From contig CAYFPL010000001.1 of NCBI GenBank assembly GCA_964344935.1, positions 1,178,001 through 1,242,000 of the forward strand: a stretch of DNA of 64,000 nucleotides, given 5' to 3'. The DNA is from GCA-2731375 sp964344935 (GTDB lineage Bacteria > Pseudomonadota > Alphaproteobacteria > GCA-2731375). The notes beneath the pieces are model-generated. The model was given only the letters and a program-made list of their open reading frames with translations. It was not told where the DNA came from and did no database searches. Positions within the stretch are counted from its first letter, which is position 1. Each line of letters begins with the position of its first letter. Positions 8,491-15,392 of the stretch are shown here, one piece after another. A program made the translations under genes and the position numbers.

Positions 8491-9140
8491 CCTTTGAAGC
8501 TGTGGTATTCGATCTGGACGGCGTTCTGATCGACAGCGAACGGATCTATATCGAAGCCTGGAAGAAAGTGGCGGTGGAACTGGACTGCCCGGACATCGTG
8601 GAGTCGTACGTGGATGTGGTCGGCAGGCCCTATGATCAGGTCGAACCCATCGTGCATGCCAATTTGAAGGGCCGCGTAACCTTGGACCGGTTCCGCGCGG
8701 CCATTGGTGCGGCAGTTGACGAACTGGTGGTGGACGGTTTTCCCCTGAAAACCGGCGCGTGGGATATCCTGGAATATCTGGAAGGCCTGGATATGCCTTG
8801 CGCCGTTGCCACGTCCTCGACTTCCTCGGTACCGGGCAAGTTGGAAGACACGGGCATCGCCAGATTCTTCCGCTATATCGTCACCCGAGATGATGTGGCC
8901 CACGGCAAACCACAGCCGGACATCTATCTGGCGGCGGCGGATCGTCTTGGATTCGCGCCCGATCGTTGTCTGGCGGTAGAGGATTCAGAGCCTGGTTTGC
9001 AGTCGGCCCTGGCGGCCGGGATGCAGGTCATACACGTTCCTGATATCATTGAAGTGGATGCGGCGCTCACGGCCGATTGCCGCGCGGTCTGTCCTGACCT
9101 GTTGGCATTGCGCGACTTGCTTGCCGGTTCGGCCGGTTAG
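8487..9140 (+). CDS. HAD-superfamily phosphatase/phosphoglucomutase-like protein
   Basis: A 217-residue HAD hydrolase. Motif I is VFDLDGVLIDSE with the nucleophilic Asp and the DxD pair near residue 10; motif II is ATSSTSS; motif III/IV is KPQPDIYLAAADRLG followed by CLAVEDSEPG. A helical cap lies between motifs I and II, as in beta-phosphoglucomutase and phosphoglycolate phosphatase relatives. It would dephosphorylate a small sugar phosphate or similar metabolite in the cytoplasm. It begins with TTG in a 4-base overlap with the acyl-CoA dehydrogenase. Substrate cannot be told. Confidence 0.88.
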   Translation: MTFEAVVFDLDGVLIDSERIYIEAWKKVAVELDCPDIVESYVDVVGRPYDQVEPIVHANLKGRVTLDRFRAAIGAAVDELVVDGFPLKTGAWDILEYLEGLDMPCAVATSSTSSVPGKLEDTGIARFFRYIVTRDDVAHGKPQPDIYLAAADRLGFAPDRCLAVEDSEPGLQSALAAGMQVIHVPDIIEVDAALTADCRAVCPDLLALRDLLAGSAG

Positions 9141-9229
9141 GCGCCCGCTAAAGCCAGGCGCGGCGTTCGCGCCGCAAGCGTATCCGTACCCAACGAAACC
9201 TGATCGCCAACAGAGAAATGAGGGGGCGC

Positions 9230-9871
9230 ATGTCGTACATCGATATGATCGGCCATTTATCATTCTTGATCGCGGCCCTGTCCCTGCTGATGCGGGACAT
9301 CATCCTCCTGCGCATTCTCAGTATCGTATCCTCGATTGTCGGCATCGCTTTCAATTTCATGGTCGTCGATGAACCCCTATGGGTGCCCATTATCTGGCTC
9401 AGTCTGTTCATGGCGATCAACGTGTTCATGATCATCTCGTTCTATCTTTCCAGGCGCGTATCCGGCCTGTCGCCCGAGGATCTGGAGATCTGGAAGACCA
9501 ATTTTCTGGGCCTGACCACCGAAGAGTTTCGTCGGGTGCGTAAATTGTTCAGCTTCCGCACCTACCAACCTGGCGATTTGTTGACCCGTGACGGCGAAGA
9601 CAATGCGGCCCTCTATTTTGTGACTTCGGGTAATTTGGATGTCCGACGCGGCGGTCACACCATCGGCACCCTGGCCAAAGGCGATATTGTCGGAGAGATG
9701 TCCTTCTTGAGCGAGGCCCCGGCCAACGCCGACGTCGTGGCAGATGACCAAACGGAATGCATCTTGGTAGAAAAGGCCAAGCTGCGGGCGGCGATGATGA
9801 AGCACCCTTCCTTTCATATCTCCATGACCAATCTGTTCAGTCAGAACCTGATCAAAAAACTGGCGGCATGA
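9230..9871 (+). CDS. Popeye-like membrane protein with cyclic nucleotide-binding domain
   Basis: A 213-residue protein. The first 75 residues form about three closely spaced hydrophobic helices (from LSFLIAALSLLM through IIWLSLFMAINVFMIISFYL), and residues about 90-213 form a cNMP-binding beta-roll: GDLLTRDGEDNAALYFVTSG, then GDIVGEMSFLSEAPANADVVA. In the phosphate-binding cassette, GEMSFL...PANADV takes the place of the canonical GE...RAA, lacking the usual Arg. There is no helix-turn-helix, so it is not a Crp-type regulator. The arrangement resembles the Popeye-domain family. GAGGGGG 7 bases upstream selects the ATG at 9230 over an in-frame ATG at 9218. It stands alone, with short gaps on both sides. 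Confidence 0.78.
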   Translation: MSYIDMIGHLSFLIAALSLLMRDIILLRILSIVSSIVGIAFNFMVVDEPLWVPIIWLSLFMAINVFMIISFYLSRRVSGLSPEDLEIWKTNFLGLTTEEFRRVRKLFSFRTYQPGDLLTRDGEDNAALYFVTSGNLDVRRGGHTIGTLAKGDIVGEMSFLSEAPANADVVADDQTECILVEKAKLRAAMMKHPSFHISMTNLFSQNLIKKLAA

Positions 9872-9956
9872 TTTAGACGCTCTATCCCGCGGTCGAGAAC
9901 TTCAAGGATTTCGCCGAAGCCTGGTCCAGGGAAGTTTTTTTCTTGTAATTAAGCAT

Positions 9957-9988
9957 TGTTCAATTAAATTAATGAACATCGTTCAATT
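9957..9988. promoter_or_regulatory. AT-rich dyad and direct repeat upstream of ceramidase-like gene
   Basis: TGTTCA (9957-9962) and TGAACA (9973-9978) form an inverted repeat around an AT-rich spacer of 10 bases, and GTTCAATT occurs twice as a direct repeat (9958-9965 and 9981-9988). The stretch is much richer in A and T than its surroundings and precedes the ATG at 10080 by about 90 bases, so it is a likely promoter/operator. Confidence 0.35.
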
Positions 9989-10079
9989 CTTTGCGGGGAA
10001 ATTTTGTGACCTCCGGCTGAGGATTGGAGCTAGGATCGGCGGGAGCCGCAACCAAGGTCCCGCCAAAGACAAAAGAGAG

Positions 10080-10922
10080 ATGAAACAGATGGGGCATGAC
10101 CATGGTTATCAGATCAAGATTGGCGTCCTTTTGGGCGTTTTCGTCGCTGTTGTCGTTGGCGTTCTGCAGTTTGAACCGATCCCTCAGGACCCTGCGTTTC
10201 ATGATTTCGCCGATACCCGGCCATTGTTCGGCATTTCCAATTTCGGGGATTCCGTTTCCAACCTTGGTTTTGCCGTAGCCGGGCTGTGGGGCCTTTGGTT
10301 CATCCTGGCTGGCCCTGCTCGGGAAAGATTTTCGGGGACCGCCGAGGCCTTGCCATATCTGGCCTTCTTCGCCGCCGTGGCCTGCGTCAGCATTGGCTCA
10401 ACCTATTATCACCTGGAGCCGACCACCGAGCGGCTGTTCTGGGACCGGGTACCGATCACGGTCAGCTTCATGGCACTGTTCGCTGCCCTTATCGCCGACC
10501 GCATCCATTCCGACGCCGGCAACAAGGTCCTGCTTCCCCTGCTCGTCGTCCTGGGGCTTTGCAGCCTGCTCTATTGGGATTGGAGCGAGGCCCAGGGCCG
10601 CGGGGATCTGCGCTTCTATGGTCTGGTGCAGTTCTATCCCATCATCACCTTGCCGCTGATCATCTGGTTGTTCCCGGAAGGCCGCCTGACGACGCGGCGG
10701 CACCTGGTCTGGGTGATTGTCTGGTATGGCCTTGCCAAGGCGTTCGAGCATTTCGACGACGAAGTCTTTTTCCTGCTCGATGGCTATACAAGCGGACACA
10801 GCCTGAAGCATATCGCGGCCACGGCATCAGCCTTTGTCATTTTGCATATGATCGCTGACCGCACTGCCGTTCATGCGGCGGATGCACGCCAGGTCAATCC
10901 GCCTTCAGGGCATCCTCGATAA
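10080..10922 (+). CDS. Alkaline ceramidase/CREST-superfamily-like membrane protein
   Basis: A 280-residue integral membrane protein with about seven hydrophobic helices. It carries the spaced polar residues of the CREST hydrolases: GDSVSNLGFAVAG, GSTYYHLEPTTERLFWDRVP (Ser, His and Asp) near the middle, and HSLKHIAAT near the end (two His). In alkaline ceramidases and related proteins these residues bind zinc and hydrolyse an amide or lipid bond within the membrane. AAGAGAG upstream favours the ATG at 10080; the open frame extends back to 9972 into the AT-rich promoter-like region. The last 29 bases overlap the convergent isomerase gene. The actual substrate in a bacterium without obvious sphingolipid genes here is unknown. 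Confidence 0.72.
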   Translation: MKQMGHDHGYQIKIGVLLGVFVAVVVGVLQFEPIPQDPAFHDFADTRPLFGISNFGDSVSNLGFAVAGLWGLWFILAGPARERFSGTAEALPYLAFFAAVACVSIGSTYYHLEPTTERLFWDRVPITVSFMALFAALIADRIHSDAGNKVLLPLLVVLGLCSLLYWDWSEAQGRGDLRFYGLVQFYPIITLPLIIWLFPEGRLTTRRHLVWVIVWYGLAKAFEHFDDEVFFLLDGYTSGHSLKHIAATASAFVILHMIADRTAVHAADARQVNPPSGHPR

Positions 10923-11490
10923 ATTCCATGCGATCCTTGCCCCAGTACAACTCGCCTCCGACGATGAAGCTGGGAACGCCGAAGACACCCCTTTCAAGGG
11001 CGCCATTGGTACAATCAATCAGCATCTGACGGATGTCTTCGCTTTCGGCGCGAGCTTCCAGTTCCGCCGAATCGACGCCCAGGACAGCGGCCAGACGCGC
11101 CATGCCGGCATATTCGGCGATGGAAGCATCATTTTCTTCCCAATAGGCGGTCATCAGGGCATCGATGAAGGCCGCCTCCAGATCCCACTCCCGCATGGCC
11201 AGGCTGGCACGCAGGGCCCGGCTGGTCTTGATGGGGAAGGTATCGGGCATGCGGAAAGCCAGATCATAGCGCTCTGCCCAGCGCTGGAGGTCCCGTATCC
11301 GGTTGGAAAGCTTGGCTTCTGGCTCGTCCATGAGGACATAATTGTGGTGACGGAAAACAAATCCCAGGTTTACGGGATGAAAATTCAATGCAGCCCCATG
11401 GCGCTCGCAAATTGGCCCTATTAATTTCCACGCAAAGTATGAATTGGTAGAGCCAATTTCCCAATAGAATTCAATCTGCTTCTCCACCAT
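10894..11490 (-). CDS. 2-hydroxychromene-2-carboxylate isomerase/DsbA-family protein
   Basis: A 198-residue thioredoxin-fold protein of the kappa-class glutathione transferase/HCCA isomerase group. The N terminus reads EFYWEIGSTNSYFAWKL, with the Ser-containing turn in place of a DsbA CxxC, and the C terminus has GVFGVPSFIVGGELYWGKDR with the cis-proline loop. The ATG at 11490 precedes the first beta strand; an upstream in-frame start adds residues overlapping the preceding crotonase. Known relatives isomerise aromatic degradation intermediates with glutathione. It is the last gene of a minus-strand operon with a crotonase and a VOC protein, so a role in CoA-ester or aromatic breakdown is plausible. 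Confidence 0.85.
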   Translation of the reverse strand: MVEKQIEFYWEIGSTNSYFAWKLIGPICERHGAALNFHPVNLGFVFRHHNYVLMDEPEAKLSNRIRDLQRWAERYDLAFRMPDTFPIKTSRALRASLAMREWDLEAAFIDALMTAYWEENDASIAEYAGMARLAAVLGVDSAELEARAESEDIRQMLIDCTNGALERGVFGVPSFIVGGELYWGKDRMEFIEDALKAD

Positions 11491-11494
11491 GGCC

Positions 11495-12271
11495 CTACTC
11501 GAAGCTGCCGTGGCGGCCGGCACCGCCTACAAAGCGCTGGGCGCCCGTTTGGAACTGTTGTTCGAAGGCGGGCTGGGCACCGGCGATCTCCCGATCGATG
11601 GCCTCTTCCTCCTCATAATCCCATTGCGAGATGGCCGAAGCCCGGTCCGACAACATGGCCAGTTGGGGAAACTCCGCCAATTGCATCGCCAGATCTTGCG
11701 CCGCTGCAAGGGCGCCGCCGGCCGGTGCCAATCGGTCAGCGAGGCCGATGGCTTTGGCTTCCTTGGCATCCACGCCCCGGCCCGTCATCAGCATATCCAG
11801 GGCCCGGCTTTCGCCGACGATGCGTGGCAGACGCACTGTGCAGCCATTGGGCATGGGCCCGCCGAAGCGGCGGCAGAAGACGCCGAAGACAGCGGTCTCG
11901 GACGCAACGCGCAGATCGCACCACACAGCAAGAGCCAGCCCGGCGGCCACCGCGTGGCCTTCCACAGCCGCGATCACCGGCTTCGACAGCCGCCGCCTGG
12001 TCACGCCCCGGTCCTTGCCAGCCCAGCAGAAGCCAATGGAGGCACCAGAGGCCAATTCCCCCAGGTCGGCACCGGCACAAAAGGCGCCGCCCGCCCCGGT
12101 CAGAATGGCGATGCGGGCCGCATCATCTGCCTCGAATTCCATGAAGACGTCATGCAGGGTCTGCACCGTCTCCACATCGCAGGCGTTCTTCACCTCCGGG
12201 CGATTGATCGTGACGACGGTGACCGGGCCGTCCCGCGCAACCAAAACCTTGCCGCCGGCATATTCGTTCAT
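11495..12271 (-). CDS. Enoyl-CoA hydratase/isomerase (crotonase) family protein
   Basis: A 258-residue crotonase. It has the entry motif TINRPEVKNA, the oxyanion-hole segments GAFCAGADLGEL and AAVEGHAVAAGLALAVWCDLRVA, and FGVFCRRFGGPMPNGCTVRLPRIVG. At the two positions where hydratases carry catalytic glutamates, this protein has Ala-Val and Gly/Pro-type residues (LALAVWCDL, RRFGGPM), so it may be an isomerase, a hydrolase or another crotonase activity. It lies between the VOC gene and the isomerase gene with gaps of about 20 and 4 bases. Confidence 0.88.
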   Translation of the reverse strand: MNEYAGGKVLVARDGPVTVVTINRPEVKNACDVETVQTLHDVFMEFEADDAARIAILTGAGGAFCAGADLGELASGASIGFCWAGKDRGVTRRRLSKPVIAAVEGHAVAAGLALAVWCDLRVASETAVFGVFCRRFGGPMPNGCTVRLPRIVGESRALDMLMTGRGVDAKEAKAIGLADRLAPAGGALAAAQDLAMQLAEFPQLAMLSDRASAISQWDYEEEEAIDREIAGAQPAFEQQFQTGAQRFVGGAGRHGSFE

Positions 12272-12291
12272 GGTGGTTCCTCTCGCTAATA

Positions 12292-12693
12292 CTATTCCAC
12301 CGCAGCTTGGTGGAACTCGATGACGTTGCCATCCGGATCCCTGATGAACAACAGGATCGCGCCGTTGGGCACCGTCACTGGCCCTTCACTGATGGCGATC
12401 TGCTTTTCCTTTAGCACCTCCTGCACCGGTCCCAGGTCATCCACCTCCAGGGCCATGTGGGTATAGCCGGTATGTTTCAGAGGGACATCCATCAACATGT
12501 TTTCCGTCGAGGCGGGATCGCCGTTCAGGATGAAATTGATGTTGACCCCTGAAGGATGTTCCATGATCGCCACCGGTTCCGGCCCCATGGGCCCGGCGAT
12601 GAAATCGAAACCAAGCTTCTCGTAAAAGGCCCTGGTAACGTCGAGATCCTTGACCCGAATACCCACGTGATTGACCCGTTTGATGGCATCCAT
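12292..12693 (-). CDS. VOC-family glyoxalase/dioxygenase-fold protein
   Basis: A 133-residue protein with two beta-alpha-beta-beta-beta modules. Metal-ligand motifs are VNHVGIRVKDLDVTRAFYEKLGF at the N terminus, GYTHMALEVDDL in the middle, and IRDPDGNVIEFHQ at the C terminus, where the Glu acts as a ligand. This matches lactoylglutathione lyase and related VOC enzymes. It is the first gene of the three-gene minus operon with crotonase and isomerase. Substrate could be methylglyoxal-glutathione, or a CoA-linked intermediate given the context. Confidence 0.87.
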   Translation of the reverse strand: MDAIKRVNHVGIRVKDLDVTRAFYEKLGFDFIAGPMGPEPVAIMEHPSGVNINFILNGDPASTENMLMDVPLKHTGYTHMALEVDDLGPVQEVLKEKQIAISEGPVTVPNGAILLFIRDPDGNVIEFHQAAVE

Positions 12694-12731
12694 AGGCTAT
12701 TCCCCCTTTTCGGCCCCGTCTCGGCAAATCA

Positions 12732-13649
12732 TTACACCTCACCACGATCCCGCCGCAAACGGGCCTCGCGGAAGGCGATATAGGTTGTAGACGCGAAGAT
12801 TACAGAGCCGCCGATCCAGGTCCAGATTTCCGGAATCTCGCCAAAGATCATGAAGCCGATGGCGCTGGCCCAGATCAATCGCACGAAATCATAGGGCAGG
12901 ATCGCCGTGGCGTCGGCCAACTTCAAGGCTTCGGCGAAGGCCACATGGGCCAAACTGCCGAAAATGCCCATGATGGCGAACAGCCCCAAAATGCCCCAAC
13001 TGGGCCAGGTCCAAAAGAACCAGGCGGCAACGAAGGTAAAGGGGATCAAAAAGACATTCTGATAGGTGGTGATGGTCAGGCTGGATTCTGTGCGCGCCAG
13101 AGACTTGATGATCAGAATGGCGGAAGCCCAAATCGCGGACGAGGTCATGACGAGGATGGCGCCCAAGTCCAGTTCGATCACGCCGGGGCGGATGATGATC
13201 ATCGCGCCGGTGAAACCAAGAACAAGAGCAATTATTCGCCGCGCCCGGATGCGTTCGCCCAGAAAAATGATCGCGCCCAGGGTGGCGAACAGCGGCGCGG
13301 TGAAGCTAACAGCGGAAATTTTTGCCAACGGCGAGATCGACAACGCATAAAAGAACATCAACATGGCGAAGACCTGCATGGTGCCCCTGAGCGCATGCAA
13401 TTTCAGTCGTTTCGTGCGAAACGCCGCCGCCCCGTTGCGCAGAGCAAAAGGCAGCACCGCCAACAGCCCGAAAACATTTCGAAAAAACGCCACTTCGAAG
13501 GGATGAATGTCCGCTTCCGTTGAGGCATAGCGGATCACCGTGTGCATTGAGGTAAAGCACAGGGTGGAAAACAGGATCAGGACGACGGCAAGAATATGCG
13601 GCGGCAGCCGCCCCAGCTTGGCATCATAGGCGGCGCGCAAGGTGTTCAT
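12732..13649 (-). CDS. DMT-superfamily (EamA) transporter
   Basis: A 305-residue membrane protein with ten hydrophobic helices in two EamA repeats (VVLILFSTLCFTSMHTVIR at the start and ILGLFAIMGIFGSLAHVAFA in the second half). The tail is short and basic (FREARLRRDRGEV). Such proteins export small metabolites or amino acids across the inner membrane. I used the ATG at 13649 because the upstream extension overlaps the divergent VOC promoter region and is not membrane-like. It is 38 bases from the VOC gene upstream of the crotonase operon and could share its transcript. Confidence 0.88.
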   Translation of the reverse strand: MNTLRAAYDAKLGRLPPHILAVVLILFSTLCFTSMHTVIRYASTEADIHPFEVAFFRNVFGLLAVLPFALRNGAAAFRTKRLKLHALRGTMQVFAMLMFFYALSISPLAKISAVSFTAPLFATLGAIIFLGERIRARRIIALVLGFTGAMIIIRPGVIELDLGAILVMTSSAIWASAILIIKSLARTESSLTITTYQNVFLIPFTFVAAWFFWTWPSWGILGLFAIMGIFGSLAHVAFAEALKLADATAILPYDFVRLIWASAIGFMIFGEIPEIWTWIGGSVIFASTTYIAFREARLRRDRGEV

Positions 13650-13737
13650 GGGGGCGGAAACTAGTCCTCGGCGCGGCTCTGGACAAGTGACGATCGCGCA
13701 TGGCACCTATGCACCAAACAAGGGAGGAATATCCATC

Positions 13738-14190
13738 ATGAGCGAATTCCGTGTCCTCGCAACGAACCACACATCCTTTACGGTCTCCGATCTGGATCGC
13801 AGCATCGCATTCTTTACAGAGGTCCTGGGTTTCGAGATGGTGAACCGGGCCCCCCGCGACCCCAAGCTGGTCGCCGCCATTTCTGGCGTGCCCGGCGCTG
13901 ATATCGAGGTGGCCTATATCCAGGGCCCCGGCCACAGGCTTGAACTGATCCAGTATCATGGTCCCGCCGAGCGCGGACAGGTGGAAAGCCGGCCATGCGA
14001 TTCCGGCTTCGCCCATGTCGCCTATGACGTGGACGATGTGGACGCCGCCGTAGCCGCCTCTGCCCCACACCAGGTCCTGCCAATCGGCGAGGTTACGATT
14101 ATCGACAAGGGCCCTAATGCCGGCCGCAAGGTGGTCTACCTGCGCGACCCCGACGGCGTCACCATCGAATACATCGAGGCGGGCGGCTGA
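13738..14190 (+). CDS. VOC-family protein (glyoxalase/bleomycin resistance fold)
   Basis: A 150-residue protein beginning NHTSFTVSDLDRSIAFFTEVLGFE, a typical first VOC strand-helix unit, with GFAHVAYDVDDVDAA and LRDPDGVTIEYIEAGG in the second unit; His and the terminal Glu are the likely metal ligands. GGGAGGAA is placed about 8 bases before the ATG at 13738, which decides the start against the longer frame from 13642. It is divergent from the DMT transporter and is followed after 44 bases by a TauD-type dioxygenase. The substrate is unknown; methylmalonyl-CoA epimerase and lactoylglutathione lyase are both in this fold. Confidence 0.85.
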   Translation: MSEFRVLATNHTSFTVSDLDRSIAFFTEVLGFEMVNRAPRDPKLVAAISGVPGADIEVAYIQGPGHRLELIQYHGPAERGQVESRPCDSGFAHVAYDVDDVDAAVAASAPHQVLPIGEVTIIDKGPNAGRKVVYLRDPDGVTIEYIEAGG

Positions 14191-14234
14191 CCGCCATACA
14201 CCGCCGGGAATAGCTCTAGTCGAAAGGCCGTGGC

Positions 14235-15098
14235 ATGCCGATCAACGTTTCCCCCATAACCCCTGTGCTTGGCGCTCGGATTGGCGGCGTGGATATCGCG
14301 AAGCCGATGGATGACGCGGCCTTCGCGGTCATCCGTGCGGCGTTTGATGAACATCTCGTATTGGTTTTTTCAGAGCAAGCGTTGGACGATGAGGGGCAGA
14401 TCGCCTTCAGCGAGCAATTTGGACCACTGGAACCGACGGCGGCATCGAGCGTCAATCCTGGCGCGGGTTCGCCATTTGCACGCCAGTCTAATCTGGACGT
14501 CGATACCGGTGCGGTCATTGCCGCAGATGACCGCCGTATGCTGTATCAGAAAGCCAACATGTTCTGGCATTCCGACAGCACCTTCAAAGAAACACCGTCT
14601 TTGTGTTCGGTCCTGACCGCCCGGGTGGTGCCGCCCGAAGGCGGGGCGACGGAATTCGCCTCGACCAGGGCGGCGTACGATTCCCTGAACGAAGAGGAAA
14701 AGGCAGGCCTGGAAGACCTTGTCGTCGAACATAGCCTGGCCTATTCGCGGGGCCTGGCCGGTTTCAGCTTCACGGCGGAAGAGCTGACGGACATGCCCCC
14801 GGTGCGGCACAAGCTTGTGCGTCAAAACAGACGCAATGGCCGCAAGTCCGTGATGATCGGCGCCCATGCCAAACGGGTGGTGGGCTGGCCTGAAGATGAA
14901 AGCCGGGCCTTGCTGGACGATCTCCTTGCCCGCGCGACGGCACCGAAGAACACCTACCGCCACGAATGGCGCGAAGGCGATGTCGTGGTTTGGGACAATC
15001 AGGCGGCCCTGCACCGGGCGACGGAATACGATGCCGGCAAGCACAGGAGATTGATGCAACGCACGACCATTTCCGCCCGCACCGAAATGAACGCGTAG
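14235..15098 (+). CDS. TauD/TfdA-family Fe(II)/2-oxoglutarate dioxygenase
   Basis: A 287-residue protein of normal family length. The iron facial triad is visible as FWHSDSTF (His and Asp, about residues 113-120) and the distal His in DNQAALHRATEYD near residue 255; an Arg for 2-oxoglutarate follows at KHRRLMQRTT. Family members hydroxylate and so cleave taurine, 2,4-D-like ethers, alkyl sulfates or similar small acids. It follows a VOC gene on the same strand, with no transporter next to it. The substrate cannot be assigned. Confidence 0.9.
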   Translation: MPINVSPITPVLGARIGGVDIAKPMDDAAFAVIRAAFDEHLVLVFSEQALDDEGQIAFSEQFGPLEPTAASSVNPGAGSPFARQSNLDVDTGAVIAADDRRMLYQKANMFWHSDSTFKETPSLCSVLTARVVPPEGGATEFASTRAAYDSLNEEEKAGLEDLVVEHSLAYSRGLAGFSFTAEELTDMPPVRHKLVRQNRRNGRKSVMIGAHAKRVVGWPEDESRALLDDLLARATAPKNTYRHEWREGDVVVWDNQAALHRATEYDAGKHRRLMQRTTISARTEMNA

Positions 15099-15158
15099 CG
15101 ACTCCGCTGTATGCGGCCCGTCAGACCATATTGTCAGCCCCGGTTACCCGGCCGCATT

Positions 15159-15308
15159 CTAGCGTTTCGTCGGCTTTCTTAGCGTTTTGGCCAACTTCAC
15201 CAACGGCAGAGCGAACAGGACAATGGCGACGGCCATGATCGCGCCCGAGATGGGACGCTCGAAGAAGATCATCATATCGATTTGGCTGGAGACGGGCTGG
15301 ATTAGGAT
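15159..15308 (-). pseudogene. C-terminal remnant of a TctA-type tricarboxylate transporter permease
   Basis: Between the dioxygenase and the cyclase the minus strand reads, in one frame, QIDMMIFFERPISG followed by a hydrophobic helix and a short basic tail (KLAKTLRKPTKR) before a TAG. This closely resembles the last 45 residues of TctA permeases, where the final cytoplasmic loop ...D(M/L)xIFFxRPIS precedes the last membrane helix. The frame is closed upstream by a TGA at 15309-15311, no start fits, and the remaining roughly 450 residues are absent. I therefore read it as the 3' scar of a deleted tctCBA-like operon. Identification rests on recalled family features only. Confidence 0.45.
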
Positions 15309-15392
15309 TCAAGATATTCGCCGCTTACGCCCAAGTCGACAGACCATTGATCTCAGATGGATTCGTGAAACATCGAAGGCTAGACTTTGTCC

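Noticed and set aside
9872..9955. Gene-like fragment (LYPAVENFKDFAEAW) after the Popeye-like gene
   Set aside because: Only about 22 codons, with no start and no known family; coding-like third positions alone are too little.
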